Shown: positions 24,376-36,643 of the stretch, piece by piece | Numbering within the stretch: the stretch's first letter is position 1 | How the letters are laid out: every line of letters starts with the position of its first letter | From: Papilionanthe hookeriana x Papilionanthe teres | Taxonomy: Eukaryota > Streptophyta > Magnoliopsida > Asparagales > Orchidaceae | Length of the DNA stretch: 64,000 nucleotides | Assembly: GCA_022702705.1 (NCBI GenBank) | Contig: CM040426.1 | Coordinates: 78,329,877 to 78,393,876, forward strand | Reading direction: 5' to 3' | Position numbers and translations under genes: made by a program | The notes under the pieces: model-generated | What the model was told of the DNA's origin: nothing | Database searches by the model: none | What the model saw: the letters and a program-made list of their open reading frames with translations, nothing else

Positions 24376-25500
24376 ACACCCCCTGCTCCCCGATAAGCTT
24401 CGTGGATGTGTAGTCGTAAAGCACCATTGACCACTGTCAGCACTTGCCTATATAGCTGTCGACCAACATCGCTTGCTAAGTCCGACTTCTACGCCTTCAC
24501 CTTTCGCCAACTCTGATCATTGTCACGTTCGCCCAACTCTGGCTGCCACCACCTCGGACCAAATATGTTCATAGCCCTCTGATCAACTCTAGGCATCACT
24601 TCCTCAGGCCAACTTCGGCATCTCCTACTGACAGACTTTTTTCATTTTCGCCTCTTAACAACTCTAACTGTCGTTTTCTACGTCAGACTATGGCTGTCAC
24701 CATAGTCAACGACCGACTTCGACAGCCACTCTTCCGACCATCTCTAGCCACTGGTGTTCTGAATCCAACTCTGTTTGCTCTCGCATTTGGTACCTCTGAC
24801 CTTTGCTTCATGTAACTTTGGCCATTGTAGAGGGCCATCTTCGACCATCATTGATTGTTTTATGCTCTTTCCAAGAAAGTCCCTTGTGAAATCACAACGT
24901 GCATCGTAGAACCCCGACATAGTATGCAAAGTAACAATGCACCCTGCTTGTAGTGCAACAATAACTCCTGAAGACGTCATAACAATATACTTCAACGACA
25001 ATAATTTTATCAAGACTCTAGCGCTTGCGCCCTTAAGATGTCAACTTAACTCACTACTACGGGTTACTTGAAAAACTACGACTTACGTGATTCGTATCTC
25101 AAGCAGCTCTTAACTCTAGTTCATATGGCTTAGGAACATCATTACAACTCACCGTTGCAGCTTGCGTTGTTGGCTAAGACCTACATGGTCCACAATTCAT
25201 GCAGCTCAGCCCATGAACATGATCATAGCTCACCACTACAGCTTATATGGAGCACAACTAGTGTAACTCTTGACTCATGTGGCTTATGGATGTCATCACG
25301 GTGCACCACTACGGCCTGCTTGTGTCTTAGCTTCTGCAACTTCGCACTACGTCTTTTGTGGCCCACATAGCCAGCTAATACCACGGCCTTCAACTAAGGC
25401 CTATAAGACAAGCTGGAATGAAGAGTGTCGCCAACAACATTCACAACAGACTAATGCCTCCATAGTAATTGACTTTCATAATTGAAGCCTATTGTCACTA
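24376..25500. repeat. Degenerate internally repetitive noncoding DNA
   Basis: The phrase CCAACTCTG and variants recur every 35-50 bases at about 24430-24760. Between 25090 and 25380, phrases like CATATGGCTTA...CACCGTTGCAGC recur in diverged form. No open frame of note and no recognised element. Confidence 0.4.
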
Positions 25501-25929
25501 AGAACTACATTCAACACAATCAGACTACGAATATTATCGATTAACCACTATTATGCATTTACAATGATTAGCTTTATAGCCCTATCATTCCTAATTCAAA
25601 AGAAGAGTGAACCTTTGTACTCACTATTTATAGTGAATTATTTCAATCGAGCAAAACCCCATATTTTTCCCCCTTTACATGATTTTCTACATAAAAATCA
25701 AGATATTGTCTCTTTCTTACTCTCTTTAAATATTTGATTATTTGATGGGTTTTTATATAATATTTAAGATTTTACTAAATTTATGACTCTACCGTCATAA
25801 ATCTTAATTTCAATGAAATTAATATATAATATGTTAATTCATTTTAATTCTTGTGGTTGAAACTTGCCTCTATATGAATGTTCACTCGTACACCTTTGAT
25901 ATCATAGATAACACAGTTCTTCCATTCAA

Positions 25930-25960
<31 letters not shown>

Positions 25961-26124
25961 AATAAAAAAATAGTTGCATACATATCACATGTTTATGTAA
26001 TTACATATATAACATCAAAATTGTTAGATTTTAACATTGAAAAAAATCTTCTAATTGCCGCGTGCTCGTCAAGCCGTTCACCTTTGGTGTTAAAGATTCG
26101 AAGCCATTTCCACAAACAAAATTG
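25501..26124. other. AT-rich upstream region of UGT copy 3
   Basis: No gene. An AAATA-type microsatellite lies at 25928-25970. CATATATAAC near 26004-26013 is a weak TATA candidate about 115 bases before the ATG. Confidence 0.4.
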
Positions 26125-27731
26125 ATGGAGTCGGCCACGGAAAAGCAGCAGCGAGAAGCCCACGTTCTTATCTTCCCCTTTCCCATCCAAGGCCACATAA
26201 ACACCATGCTCCGCTTAGCCGACGCTCTCTCCTTCGCCGGCAGCTTCCGCATCAGCTTTCTCAACACCGTCCACAACCACCGCCTGCTCCGCGTCTCCTC
26301 CCCTTCCAAATACTCTCGCTTCTCCCTCCGGCCCAATTTCCGCTTCATTTCAATTCCCGATGGCCTCCCTGATGACAACCCTCGCTCAGTGCACCAATTA
26401 CCTGAGCTCGGGCATTCGCTCAGAACCCGCGCTTTGGATTCCTTCCGCGCACTGCTGCTCGCCGAAGGAAGCCAAAACCCCGACGGTTGGCCTCCGGTGA
26501 GCTGCTTAGTCGTGGATGGATTGATGCCCTCAGCCATGGACGCCGCTCTGGCCTTGGGCGTCCCACCAATTGTATTCCGAACAATTAGTGCCTCTAGCCT
26601 TTGGGTTTATCTCCGCTTCCCTCACATGATAGAGGCCGGCGAGCTCCCTTTTCCAGGTAACCTGCAGCAATTGTTTCTTCTATTTTATTCATCAAAATCT
26701 AAGATTTTGATGTCCGTTAATATTAAAAACAAATCTTTAGGGCTAGAATAAAATAACTGTTAAACGTTGCAGCCGACGGAGACCTTGATGAACCCATAAA
26801 AAGCGTTCCGGCCATGGAAAGCTTTCTCCGGCGTCGAGACCTCCCTACAATGTGTCGAAAAGCAACAAAAGCCGAAGACGAAATGCTTCGGTTCTTCGCT
26901 GAAGTCTCCGCGAGCGCCATAAGGTCGAAAGGACTAATCCTCAACACTTCAAACTTCCTCGAAGCTCCCGTGCTCTCTCAAATGTGCTCACTCTTCCCCA
27001 ACATTTACGCCGTCGGGCCCCTCCACGCCCTCGTTGAATCAATTACCTCATCAACTGTCTCCGCCAGTCTTTTAGCCGAGGACCACTCGGCCCTCTCCTG
27101 GCTGGACGCCCAGCCCGACCGATCCGTTGTCTATGTTAGCTTCGGCAGCATCACGCAGCTGACGAAGGAAGATTTTGCAGAATTCTGGCACGGGTTTGTC
27201 GACAGCGGTTTCCGTTTCTTGTGGGTGATAAGGCCAGATCTGGTGTCCGGTGGAGCCACTGTGGTGGAGACGACAGAGTCGAGGGAGAGGGTGAGATTGG
27301 TGTCGTGGGCTCCGCAGGAGGAGGTGCTGAAACACCGTGCGGTGGGGTGTTTCTTTACCCACAGCGGGTGGAATTCGACGGTGGAGAGTGCGGCGGCAGG
27401 AGTCCCGATGGTGTGTTGGCCGTGGGCATGGGATCAGCAGGTTAATAGTCGATTGGTTGGGGAGGTGTGGAAGGTTGGTTTGGATATGAAGGATGCGTGT
27501 AGCAGGGAGATGGTGGGGAAGATGGTGAGGGAGGCCATGAAGGGGGAGAAGGCGGAGGAACTCCTGCAAGCAGCGGCGAAAATGGCGGTGGAGATTGGGA
27601 GGAGCGTGGGGGAAGGTGGGGATTGCAGGTTGGACTTCGAGAGGTTGGTAAGGGACATTTTATCATTAAGCGTGCGTGCATCTGGTGGCGACGAGCCGAC
27701 GACTGATGACGAGTTTGGCGCAGCCATTTAG
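26125..27731 (+). CDS. UDP-glycosyltransferase copy 3, UGT709-like
   Basis: A complete gene: exon 1 is 26125-26656, the intron 26657-26772 (GT-AG, phase 1) and exon 2 26773-27731, giving 496 residues. The ATG at 26125 gives the same spacing to the catalytic motif as in copy 2: His24 (PIQGH) and Asp131 (LVVDG). The PSPG box is at nt 27306-27437 and is unchanged in its key residues, including Trp22 and Gln44 of the box. The C-terminus is full length (ends EFGAAI). Exon 1 differs strongly from copies 1 and 2, particularly around residues 85-125 in the acceptor-binding half. From about 26985 to 27690 the DNA is nearly identical to the other copies. It may therefore use another acceptor with the same sugar donor. 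The frame is open and the splice sites are sound. Confidence 0.93.
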
Positions 27732-28711
27732 CTTCTGGTTATTAGTTTCCGCTATTATTATTATTAATTTCTAAGATTGCTGTGCTTAGTAAGTTGAAAT
27801 TTTTAAACATATCACGCAATTTTTTATTTATTTACATATTTAAAACTTAAATTTTTTCTCATATATTATTGAATCGGAATTTATCTGATGAATTACACTC
27901 AAAACATAGAGCATCGGAAAATAGAAAGATAACGTAATAAAAAATCGTAGACTGAAAGGGTTGTGCAATTTTTATTCATGAAATGATCTTACAAATGAAA
28001 AATAACATATGGAGTTACATTTATGTCGGTCGGGTCCGGTCCGTAGACTATTTGTGGGCATAATACTATTTGTGGGTCCGGTCCATAGACTATTTGTAGA
28101 CTATTTATCATTAAACTGTTTAATAACATATTTTAATTAAGGACTATTTGTCATTCTAGATTTTTTACCTTATGGGCACATTACCTTCCAGTTCAGTCGA
28201 CTGAACTGAATAGAGCTTCGGCGATCATGACGATTAGCTTTGTCTGTCAGTATTGTTGGGCATAATACTGTCGGTCGGGTCCGTAGGATTGATCTGATTG
28301 GATGTGTTTGGCTGATTTGTGAAAACAGTTTGGTCGATGCTCGATCTCCTCCAAGAAGTTTTTGTTGACCGGGTAGAGTTAGGCCATCGAGCAGAAAGTA
28401 AATCATCACAATCAGAAAGATAACACCCCTTAGACGAGAGGATCTTGGATAGATGCTGAGACTTGTATTCATTTGGTAGCATTTTGTTAAGATGGCTGAG
28501 TGATCTCGATATAACAGACATTGTGACTAGCCTCTCCTTCAGCTTGATTTTATTGCAGTGGCAGACCTGGATGATTCTTCGACTGTCGTTTGATTAGCTG
28601 CTTGGGTTGACGTTAGCTCAGCGCCTTGATGACTCGAGCAGTCTCGAGTTTACTATATTCTAGCAAACATGAATTTGATGATCTGCCTTTTGGTGGGTCC
28701 TCTCGACCCAT
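27732..28711. repeat. Segmental duplicate downstream of UGT copy 3
   Basis: A diverged version of 1287-2115. A stretch of about 165 bases at 28024-28188, partly made of repeats of GGTCCGGTCC and GACTATTTGT, is absent from the other two copies. The similarity ends at TCTCGACC, where the broken fourth UGT begins. Confidence 0.65.
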
Positions 28712-29114
28712 ATGTCGTCTATGTTAGCTTCGGCAACATCGTTCAGTTGACAAAGAAAAATTTTGTACGGTTTTGGCACGGGTTTGTCGGCAGCGGTTTC
28801 GCTTCTTGTGGCTGGTGGCCGGTGGGGCTGCTGTGGTCATGACAACAGAGTCAGGGAGAGGGTGAGATTTGTGTCTGGGTTCCGCAGGGGGGGTGCTAAA
28901 ACACACAGTGCGGTCGGTTGTTTCTTTACGCACAGCAGATGAAATTCAACGGTGGAGAGTGCGGTCGCAGGTGTGTCAATAGTGCATTGGTTGTGGGCAT
29001 GGGATCAGTCGGTTAATAGTAGGTTTGTTGTGGAGGTGTGGAAGGTGGGTTTGGATATGAGCATGTGAATGGGCGAGAGACTGTGGAGAGGATGGTGAGG
29101 GTGGCGATGGAGGG
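28712..29114 (+). pseudogene. UGT copy 4 pseudogene, part 1
   Basis: Starts inside exon 2 at the equivalent of VVYVSFGSI and runs through the PSPG region (TTTCTTTACGCACAGC). It has several frameshifts, a stop where the WN of HSGWN should be, and no exon 1. It stops at GAGGG (29110-29114), the target site of element A; the rest of the gene lies beyond it at 39910. Confidence 0.85.
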
Positions 29115-29427
29115 TGTTAGCATGATTACCGGAAATACACCAGTTAGCATGATTACTGAAAATAAATCAATGACATTAATTGCCCTGATATGGATCAATA
29201 GCATTAATTACCCTGATATGCATTAATCGTCCTGATATAGTATAATGTCATTAATTGCCCTGATATGTTGTAATTAACACCGATTCTATATGCTGATGTC
29301 TAGGCTCAATTTTCACTCTTAATTTACTTTCTTTCATATTCTAAATCTTAGAATACTTATATAAATACCACCCATCTTTTTTCTATTGAATATCAAGTGA
29401 AGAAATATAAATTTCATTTTCTTAATA
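29115..29427 (+). repeat. 5' LTR of element A
   Basis: 313 bp. It contains four diverged copies of a motif like CATTAATTGCCCTGATATG between about 29170 and 29270. Confidence 0.88.
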
Positions 29428-29862
29428 TGGTATCAGTGACAGGTTTTATCCCTCACCGATAATCGTTGGAGGACCGTCAAGGCTTCCTTCCCGCCGGTCT
29501 TCTTGCCGAACGAGAAGGGAGTCTTCCCTTTCCGCCGGCCTTCTCGCCAGACAAGAAGAGAGGAACTATTTCCTTGCCTTGATTCTTGCTCGTTTTCTCG
29601 TCGTCTCATTATTTCTACGCCTGCGTCGTTTTCGTTCTACTTCGTCTTCCTCTTCGACTCGGCCAGTCTCAACAGAGCTGCAGTGGCTCCTACCTTTGAT
29701 ATGGTATCAGAGATATTCTTCTGATCTTCTCGCCTCCTCTAAAAATCTTGTCTCGGTTCAGGTCTCTTCCCTCTCAGGGGAGATTTTGGCTCTAGCGAGA
29801 TCTTGGCTTCAGTGGTGTTTCTCCGGAAAGATCTTGACTTCGGTGAGATATTGGCTTTAGTT

Positions 29863-30165
29863 TGTTGTAAAAAATTGGAGCGGAGTAAAATAGTAATCGA
29901 CAAAAATCAGAAGAAGAACAAAGATTTAACGAGGTTTGACAAAGAATTTCCTACGTCCTCGGGAGCGAGCGGCGGTTTCACTATTTCAGATGAGTTACAA
30001 TAGTTCGGTACAAACATACCCATAAGATTACACATCTATTTATAGATAAAACCCACGAATAAATTACTAACTAGCCTTCGCTCCCTCCAACCCACTAAAC
30101 ATGAAGAGACACACATTTTCACCAAGAAAACTCCAACTACCGGCATATGAGTCACATACCTTACA
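29863..30165 (-). repeat. Left-hand (3') LTR of element B
   Basis: 303 bp, closely matching 38667-38970, with the shared segment GAGCGAGCGGCGGTTTCAC. Confidence 0.9.
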
Positions 30166-30499
30166 AATCTCCACCTTGGCAAATATCCAGCCCCTCAGGA
30201 GAAATACACATGGATTTTCTTAAACCAAGTGAGTTGAGCGACCAAACCAACTAGTGACACACTGCTTAACATTCAACAAGTTCAAGCCACCCAAGAACTT
30301 GTTGAGAATACCTGACTTGGTCAACTGTTCCATCTAGCACCCAAAGTATCTTCCTGTTCGCACAAAATTCAGCTGAACTACTGTGAACACCTTGCGCGAA
30401 GCCTTTTCTTGTTCGCATCAACGCTTCAGCCGAACTCCACCTGTCGCAACTCCTCCTACGACGAACTTGCGAACTGCGTTTTGCATCGCGATTCACCTA

Positions 30500-30720
30500 T
30501 TGTAAAATCACATGCAACAAACCTGTGAACTCCACTGGCCGAACTCCTATGTTCGTAAAAACAGGTTCATATTCACTAGAACTAAACTCCACCAGTTCCA
30601 AAATCTCCTGCAACAAACATGCGAACTCCGCTAGCCAAACATCTATGTTCGCAAAACCAGGTTTCTATTCATCGGAACCAAACTCCACCTCTCGAAAAAC
30701 TCATTCGCGAAATTCTATCG
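30500..30720. repeat. ~100-bp internal repeat of element B
   Basis: CAACAAACCTGTGAACTCC near 30509 recurs as CAACAAACATGCGAACTCC near 30611, each followed by related sequence. This is the same repeat as at 2725 and 2819. Confidence 0.5.
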
Positions 30721-33700
30721 CGCGTCCGCCACTAAGACTATCGCGCCAACCGCAGGTCGACAAGCCTGCCGTCTAAACTGAAAAAAACTGCAGAAACCTT
30801 CGGTCGTTACTTGACCTGCTCCGCTCAATTTGCGAAGTCCTTATTGTCGCTTCTGCCGAACCAACTGTTCACCACTCCTACTTACACAGTCGTTTTCTTA
30901 TCGCTGACGATAATTGCCCTCAAGTCGTCCGCAGAACCAAATGTTCGCGGTAACTGAATATCCACCTGGATTTTTGTGGATCTTTCCACCTGGCATACGC
31001 AGTAACTTCTGCGTCCAACTGTACTATTCGGTCACTGCTGTCGGTTCACCGCCACCGCAGGCTCCAAACCATCGCGCCTTCCTTGCGCTTCCAGCACACC
31101 AATTCTCCGCCAAGTATCTTGTGCATGTCTGAGCTCCTTCGAAGGAATATCCAAACGGCTGGTTGCTCGCGATCTGCTGTGATGCACGAATGTTGCGCCT
31201 GTCCGCGCTGAGTGCGAACCTCCTCTTCCAACTAAACCTGCTTCCACTGCGCTGTGTGCGATGACTCTGAAGGCCGCTCCTACCCAAGAAAGCGTTTGTT
31301 CCTTGGCAACCTCGACTGTCGAACGCGGGAGAATCCTGCACTCCGCAGCGAGCCTTTCCGAATAACTGTCTAGTCGTCTCCGCCTCCAAGAATTCTCTTG
31401 CACACCAACGACAAAACAATAAACATGAATTATCTTTCTGCATACTCCCCACCAATTGAACTGAGAGATATTAACGACAACAGGAATTAAGACTTAGGCC
31501 CCGTTTGGTTCCGCTTATAAGCCCTGCGGCGCGGCCGGTGAACGCAAAGTTGAGCGAACGCTCCCGCGACAGACGACGGATTAGCGGCAGATCGCCGCGA
31601 AGCGGCCTTAAAGCGGACAGCGGGATAACCCCCGCGGTCCCGACTTCAACGCGGCTTTGAACATTTTATTCCTGCCGCTGCCCTCGCTCCGCCTCGCCCT
31701 CGATTTCCCTTTGCCCTAACCTTCTCTCGTGAGCCGACGGTATCTCCTCTTCCTCGAGCAAGAAAAGATCGAATCCAAGGTAACCTACCTTCGATCCTTC
31801 CCTCCCGAGTCCCCGTCCGCCTCTCCCTTTCCCGTTCTCGTCCTCATTTATTCCATCTAGTTGTGAACAGTATTTTTATCGATCTAGAAATTTACAGATT
31901 TAGTTTATATTATTATATGTGATTCGAGATGTGCATCTCATAGGCCACTAAAGTTTGCTTTTTGGATTGAAAGACTTGTTATCTTCATCTCCTTGCTTAA
32001 TCTTCTCTTCTGAATCTGTTCTCAGTATGTCACGACAGTTCTCTGTGCAACCATGCTGAATTTCGGTGATCTTAATAGCTATAAAGTTCCTGTTTTGCAA
32101 TAGCTATAAAGTTTGCAGTTCTCTGTTTCTCAACACTTTCAGATTTTGCAGCAATAGCTATAAAGTTCATGTTTTTTTTATTGCAGTAATGAAAACTATA
32201 ATCCAAGGTGCCATTTTTTATATATTAGGAACTCAGAGAGTTTTGATATTAATACTTTCTTGTGATGTTGTTATGGAGAGCATTGTCTTTTCTATTTGTT
32301 TAGTAGTTTGGAATTTCCTGTTTTTGTGATTCTGTTTCTACAGAAATTTGGCGTTATGAATCACATATGAGATGGAATTGTTATGGAGAATTCCAATAGA
32401 GAGTCTTGATATTCAGACTTTCTTGTGATGTTGCTATGGAGAGCATTTTATTTTCTACTTGTTTAGGAGTTTGGAATTTCATTTTTTTGTGATTCTGTTT
32501 CTACAGGAATTTGGCATTATGAATGACATATGAGATGGAACTGTTATGGAGAATTCCAATAACATGTGGGGAACATCTACGGCAGTTTGATTTCTTTTTC
32601 TATAGGATTTTAGGAGTTCAAATTTTCTTGATTGAATGTTGCAGTTTCGTATGTTCTATCACGGATGTATCATGGTAAATTTTATAGTGCTTCAGTTTCT
32701 ATACTTCTGATCATTCAGAAAGCACTGGAGCTAATGATGCTTACCTGACAACATTACTTGGGCTCGTGTTTAATGAGTTATTGAATTGTATGGTTAAATA
32801 TTCATGGATGGATCATTTAGGGCTTTTAGTAGCTCTATAGGATTAATGTGAATGGATTTTTCTTAACTGTCCATTTTCTAAGATATGGGTACTGAATTTC
32901 GGGATGCCTTCAACATCTTTGGTAAGAAAATTAAAATTATCATTCCATATATTTATTTATGCAAGTCCATGTAAGGATGGAAGGGTAGTGGCAATCATAC
33001 ATGGAACTCCTTTGATTCTGTCATTTTATTTGTTGTTTAAGCAAAATAAAGTTAGATTTTGCCTAGTTTAGATGCATCGTTTTACCTTACACATGACTTG
33101 TATTACATATGATCTCATACTGTTTGTACTCGGCATCATTTTAATTTGGTAAAGCATGGGATGATTACATGAATGGTTGTCCATTTATAAATTTCTCTTC
33201 TTGCTTATGAGAAATGACAGAACTTGTAGTTAAATACAAGTGAAAAGATGCATACCACATACCTTAATTATTCATGCGTGATTACACTAGCTGTAAAATG
33301 TATCCTTTTCAAAATTTCAAATAAATTGAATTCAAATTATTAGATCTTGTGGCCATTCAACTTTTCAAGTACATGATGTATTCTTTAGTATTTTTTCTTA
33401 CAATTGATAAGCTATTTTCTTCTAATAAAGCTAAACCTCAATTGTAAATTTGCACAATTCGATCCTTTCCTTTTTAAAGTAACGCCTAAATTGCATATTG
33501 GCCTTCATTTGAATGTAATATGATCAAGTTTGTCATTATCCAATGGTTCATGCATTTTGTGTATACCATGATTCCTGGCTACCTGCTTTCATAGTTAAGC
33601 AATGTTTAGAAGTGACTCTTTGGGTGATTCTATGTGATTGAGTGGGCTCTTGGTGAATGATATATAATGACCTTATATTTGAGGGGAAATGATATTGGCC

Positions 33701-34129
33701 GTACTAAAAAGCAAAAAAAAAGAAAAAAATGGTGATTGATTTCCTACAGAAAGATGGAGAAGGCATATGATTTTTAGCAATTGTTCTTGCTGGCTGCTTC
33801 CTATGGTGGCTGCTCTATGATTATAAAGCTATGATTGCCTGTCAGTTCAGTCTTTTAGCACCATTTCTTGTTGGCTCATCGGAGTTCTTGTTGCATTAGA
33901 AATTGTATCTCCATATATTCTGTAACATCTGGTATAATTGGTGTGTAACTCTAGGTAAATTGGAGTTGAGTGTTTATGGTACTTTGAAATTCTTTGTACA
34001 TGTTCTCTATTTCAGCAATAAAGAAATATGTACAGTTGGTTAATTGCAATTTATATCTTTCCTGTACACGTAAATTGTTCTCTTCTCTGTGCTTACATGT
34101 ACTAGTTGGTTAATTGCAATTTATATATG

Positions 34130-35107
34130 TCAATGCTAGTATGAGTAAAGATATAACTAATATTTGTCCTATTCATAGTATGACTAATAAGAACAAAGAA
34201 GTTGCTACTCCTGCACTTTGGGAGAAGAATATAAAAATAATTTTCTTCTATCTATGCGTAGCGGAAGTCGACAAAGGGAATAGACCAAATTCTTTTTTCA
34301 GCAAAGAAGGTTGGCAAAACATTGTCACAAATTTTAGGGAGGTCACAGGCAGAGATTATGAGAGGCTACAACTAAAAAATAAATGGGACCAACTCAAGAA
34401 AGAGTGGAAACTTTGGAAGGATTTAAAGCAAGGATCGGCCGGCTTGGTCGGGATCCGTTGAAGCGAACAATTCGTCGCATCGAAGCATGGTGGACTGAAA
34501 GGCTTGCGGTAAGATATTATTCAATTAATATTTGTAATGTTAATCAGTTACTATTTTTGGCATTCTAATAAGATTTCATTATATTTTACAGATTTTTCCT
34601 GCAGCGAAAAAGTTCAAAACAGCTGGGATAGAACCAGAATTGGAGGACAAGCTCGACAGGATGTTTAGTGGGGTGGTAGCTACTGGGAAATATTCAGCTG
34701 CCCCTAGCCAAACAATTTTTTAAGCAACCCCAGAACATGTGGCCGTGGAACTATCAAACGATTCAGCGGAGATCCGCATGTACGAGCAAACTGAAATCCA
34801 GTCAACAAACCGTTAAAAGCCCCCCTGGAACGGACAAAAGAGAAAGAGTGCTGCTGCATCTATGCGAGACTAGCTATCATACCTAGTGGACTCATCTAAT
34901 AGTGCTCCGCACAGAGTTCAGAAAAGCGACGTACATGAGGTCGTTAGGTTTCTTGAGGACGATCCAGAGTTTACTGGGGATCGTGACCTTTTCTACTTTG
35001 CTGTCGACCTCTTCCGTGATTCCTTACATCGAGACTTCTTTAGTGCATTGAGTAAAGAGCGACGAGTAGAATATATTCGATATTATTATAACCGTCGCAC
35101 TATTTGA
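34130..35107 (+). pseudogene. Harbinger 1 Myb/SANT-like protein pseudogene
   Basis: Exon 1 shows the helix-rich Myb_DNA-bind_3-type domain (SKEGWQNIV, RDYERLQLKNKWDQLKKEWK), then a frameshift near 34440. A second part from about 34590 (ELEDKLDRMFSGVVATGKYS) holds stops near 34722, 34816 and 34870. It regains an open frame at 34886-35107 (HEVVRFLEDDPEFTG). In this superfamily the protein helps bring the transposase to the element ends. Its counterpart in Harbinger 2 is at 58926-59860. Confidence 0.75.
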
Positions 35108-35310
35108 TTTTATGTCGCACTGCTTTAATTTATTGCATCTACTAGATTGAACTACCAGTCATGTATTTATTTGGACAATTTTTATTACATTGAACTGATG
35201 TTTAAGCTTTCTATTTTCCAAGTACAGTTCATTCATGTGCTTCTTTTAGTCCATTTATGATTTCTAAAGATCTTAATTTAGTTTATTTTTAATAGGCAGT
35301 TTATATCGTC

Positions 35311-36643
35311 ATGGACCCAGAGGAAGTCCGACGCCGACGACGAAATGCAGCGGTAAATATACCGGTGCAATACTATAATACGTACGTCGATCGTGAACCC
35401 TGTTACACGACATCTCAGATTGGGGACAAATGGATGGGAGAAATGCTTTCAGGACACCCAACAAGATTTCGAAACATCTTCCGCATGTCCCAAGAAGTTT
35501 TCAATGATCTTTTAATAGATCTAACAACATTTCATGGACTCAACGGGTCTTCTCGGACAACATCTCGTGAAGTACTGTGGCATAACACTTTACATTCTAT
35601 CACAAAACGAGTCTATGCGGGGAGCCATGGAACGCTTCCAACACTCGTTGGAAACAATAAGCAGATATTTCTCAGTTGGTTTGGCTTCTCCTGTCAGTCT
35701 AGCAAAAGCCATAATAAAACCAACTGATCCGACTTTTGCAAGGACCCCGACAGAGATTCTCAACGATGACTGATATATGCCATATTTCAAGGTACAAAGA
35801 TTGACTAGAATAATTTATTAATGAATTGCATATTGAAATGATTTTTTCTGTTTCTAAAGGATTGCATCGGCGCAATCGATGGAACGCACGTTCATGCTAT
35901 AGTGCCTGGATAACGAGAATGTTGCTTTTATCGGCCGTTCAGGAGGACAACTCAAAATATAATGGCGGTTGTGATTTCAACATGTGCTTTACATTTGCAT
36001 TGGCTGGATGGGAGGGCAGCGCACATGATAGTAGAGTTTTTAAAATTGCAACAAGAAATCCAGTATACAATTTCCCTCACCCACCACACGGTAAGGTCAT
36101 TTGTAATATAAAAAGTCGATATTTTTTGTCACATACTTTGCTAAATTTCCTATCATTACAGGCAAGTATTATTTGGTAGATGCTGGCTACACAATGCAGA
36201 GGTGGTATCTTAAACCCTATCCTGATACAAGGTATCATATTCCAGATTTTGAAAGATCCAGTAATCACACAAGAACTAGAAAGGAGGTGTTTAATAAGAG
36301 ACATTCATCATTGCGAGGCGTTATTGAGAGGACATTTGGAGTTTGGAAGAAGAAATAGGTCATTCTTCGAGATATGCCACCTTATCCGTTTCCCAAACAG
36401 GTTCAGATAGTATTAGCAACTATGGCCCTGCATAACTATATTAGGCGGCACCCAACTCGAGCTGATGTTGATTTTGACCGTGCCGATCAAGATGATACAA
36501 TCGAAGGTTATGAGGACCGCATTGAACAATCTCAAACACGGGAGGAGAACAATAGTGCAACAATTTGCACGAAAGATAGGGAGGGTGCAAACGAAATGGC
36601 AGCCCTTCGAGAAGACATTACTCGCTCGTTAGTTGGAGAGTGA
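35311..36643 (+). pseudogene. Harbinger 1 transposase pseudogene (DDE_Tnp_4/HARBI1 type)
   Basis: Three exons with introns at about 35792-35859 and 36091-36161. The catalytic residues are still visible: Asp in CIGAIDGTH, Asp in GSAHDSR and Glu in VIERTFG. Breaks include a frameshift near 35578, TGA at 35770-35772 where Harbinger 2 has an Arg codon, frameshifts near 35900, and TAG at 36356-36358 where Trp is expected after KKK. It would cut and rejoin transposon ends; in this state it cannot. Confidence 0.85.
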
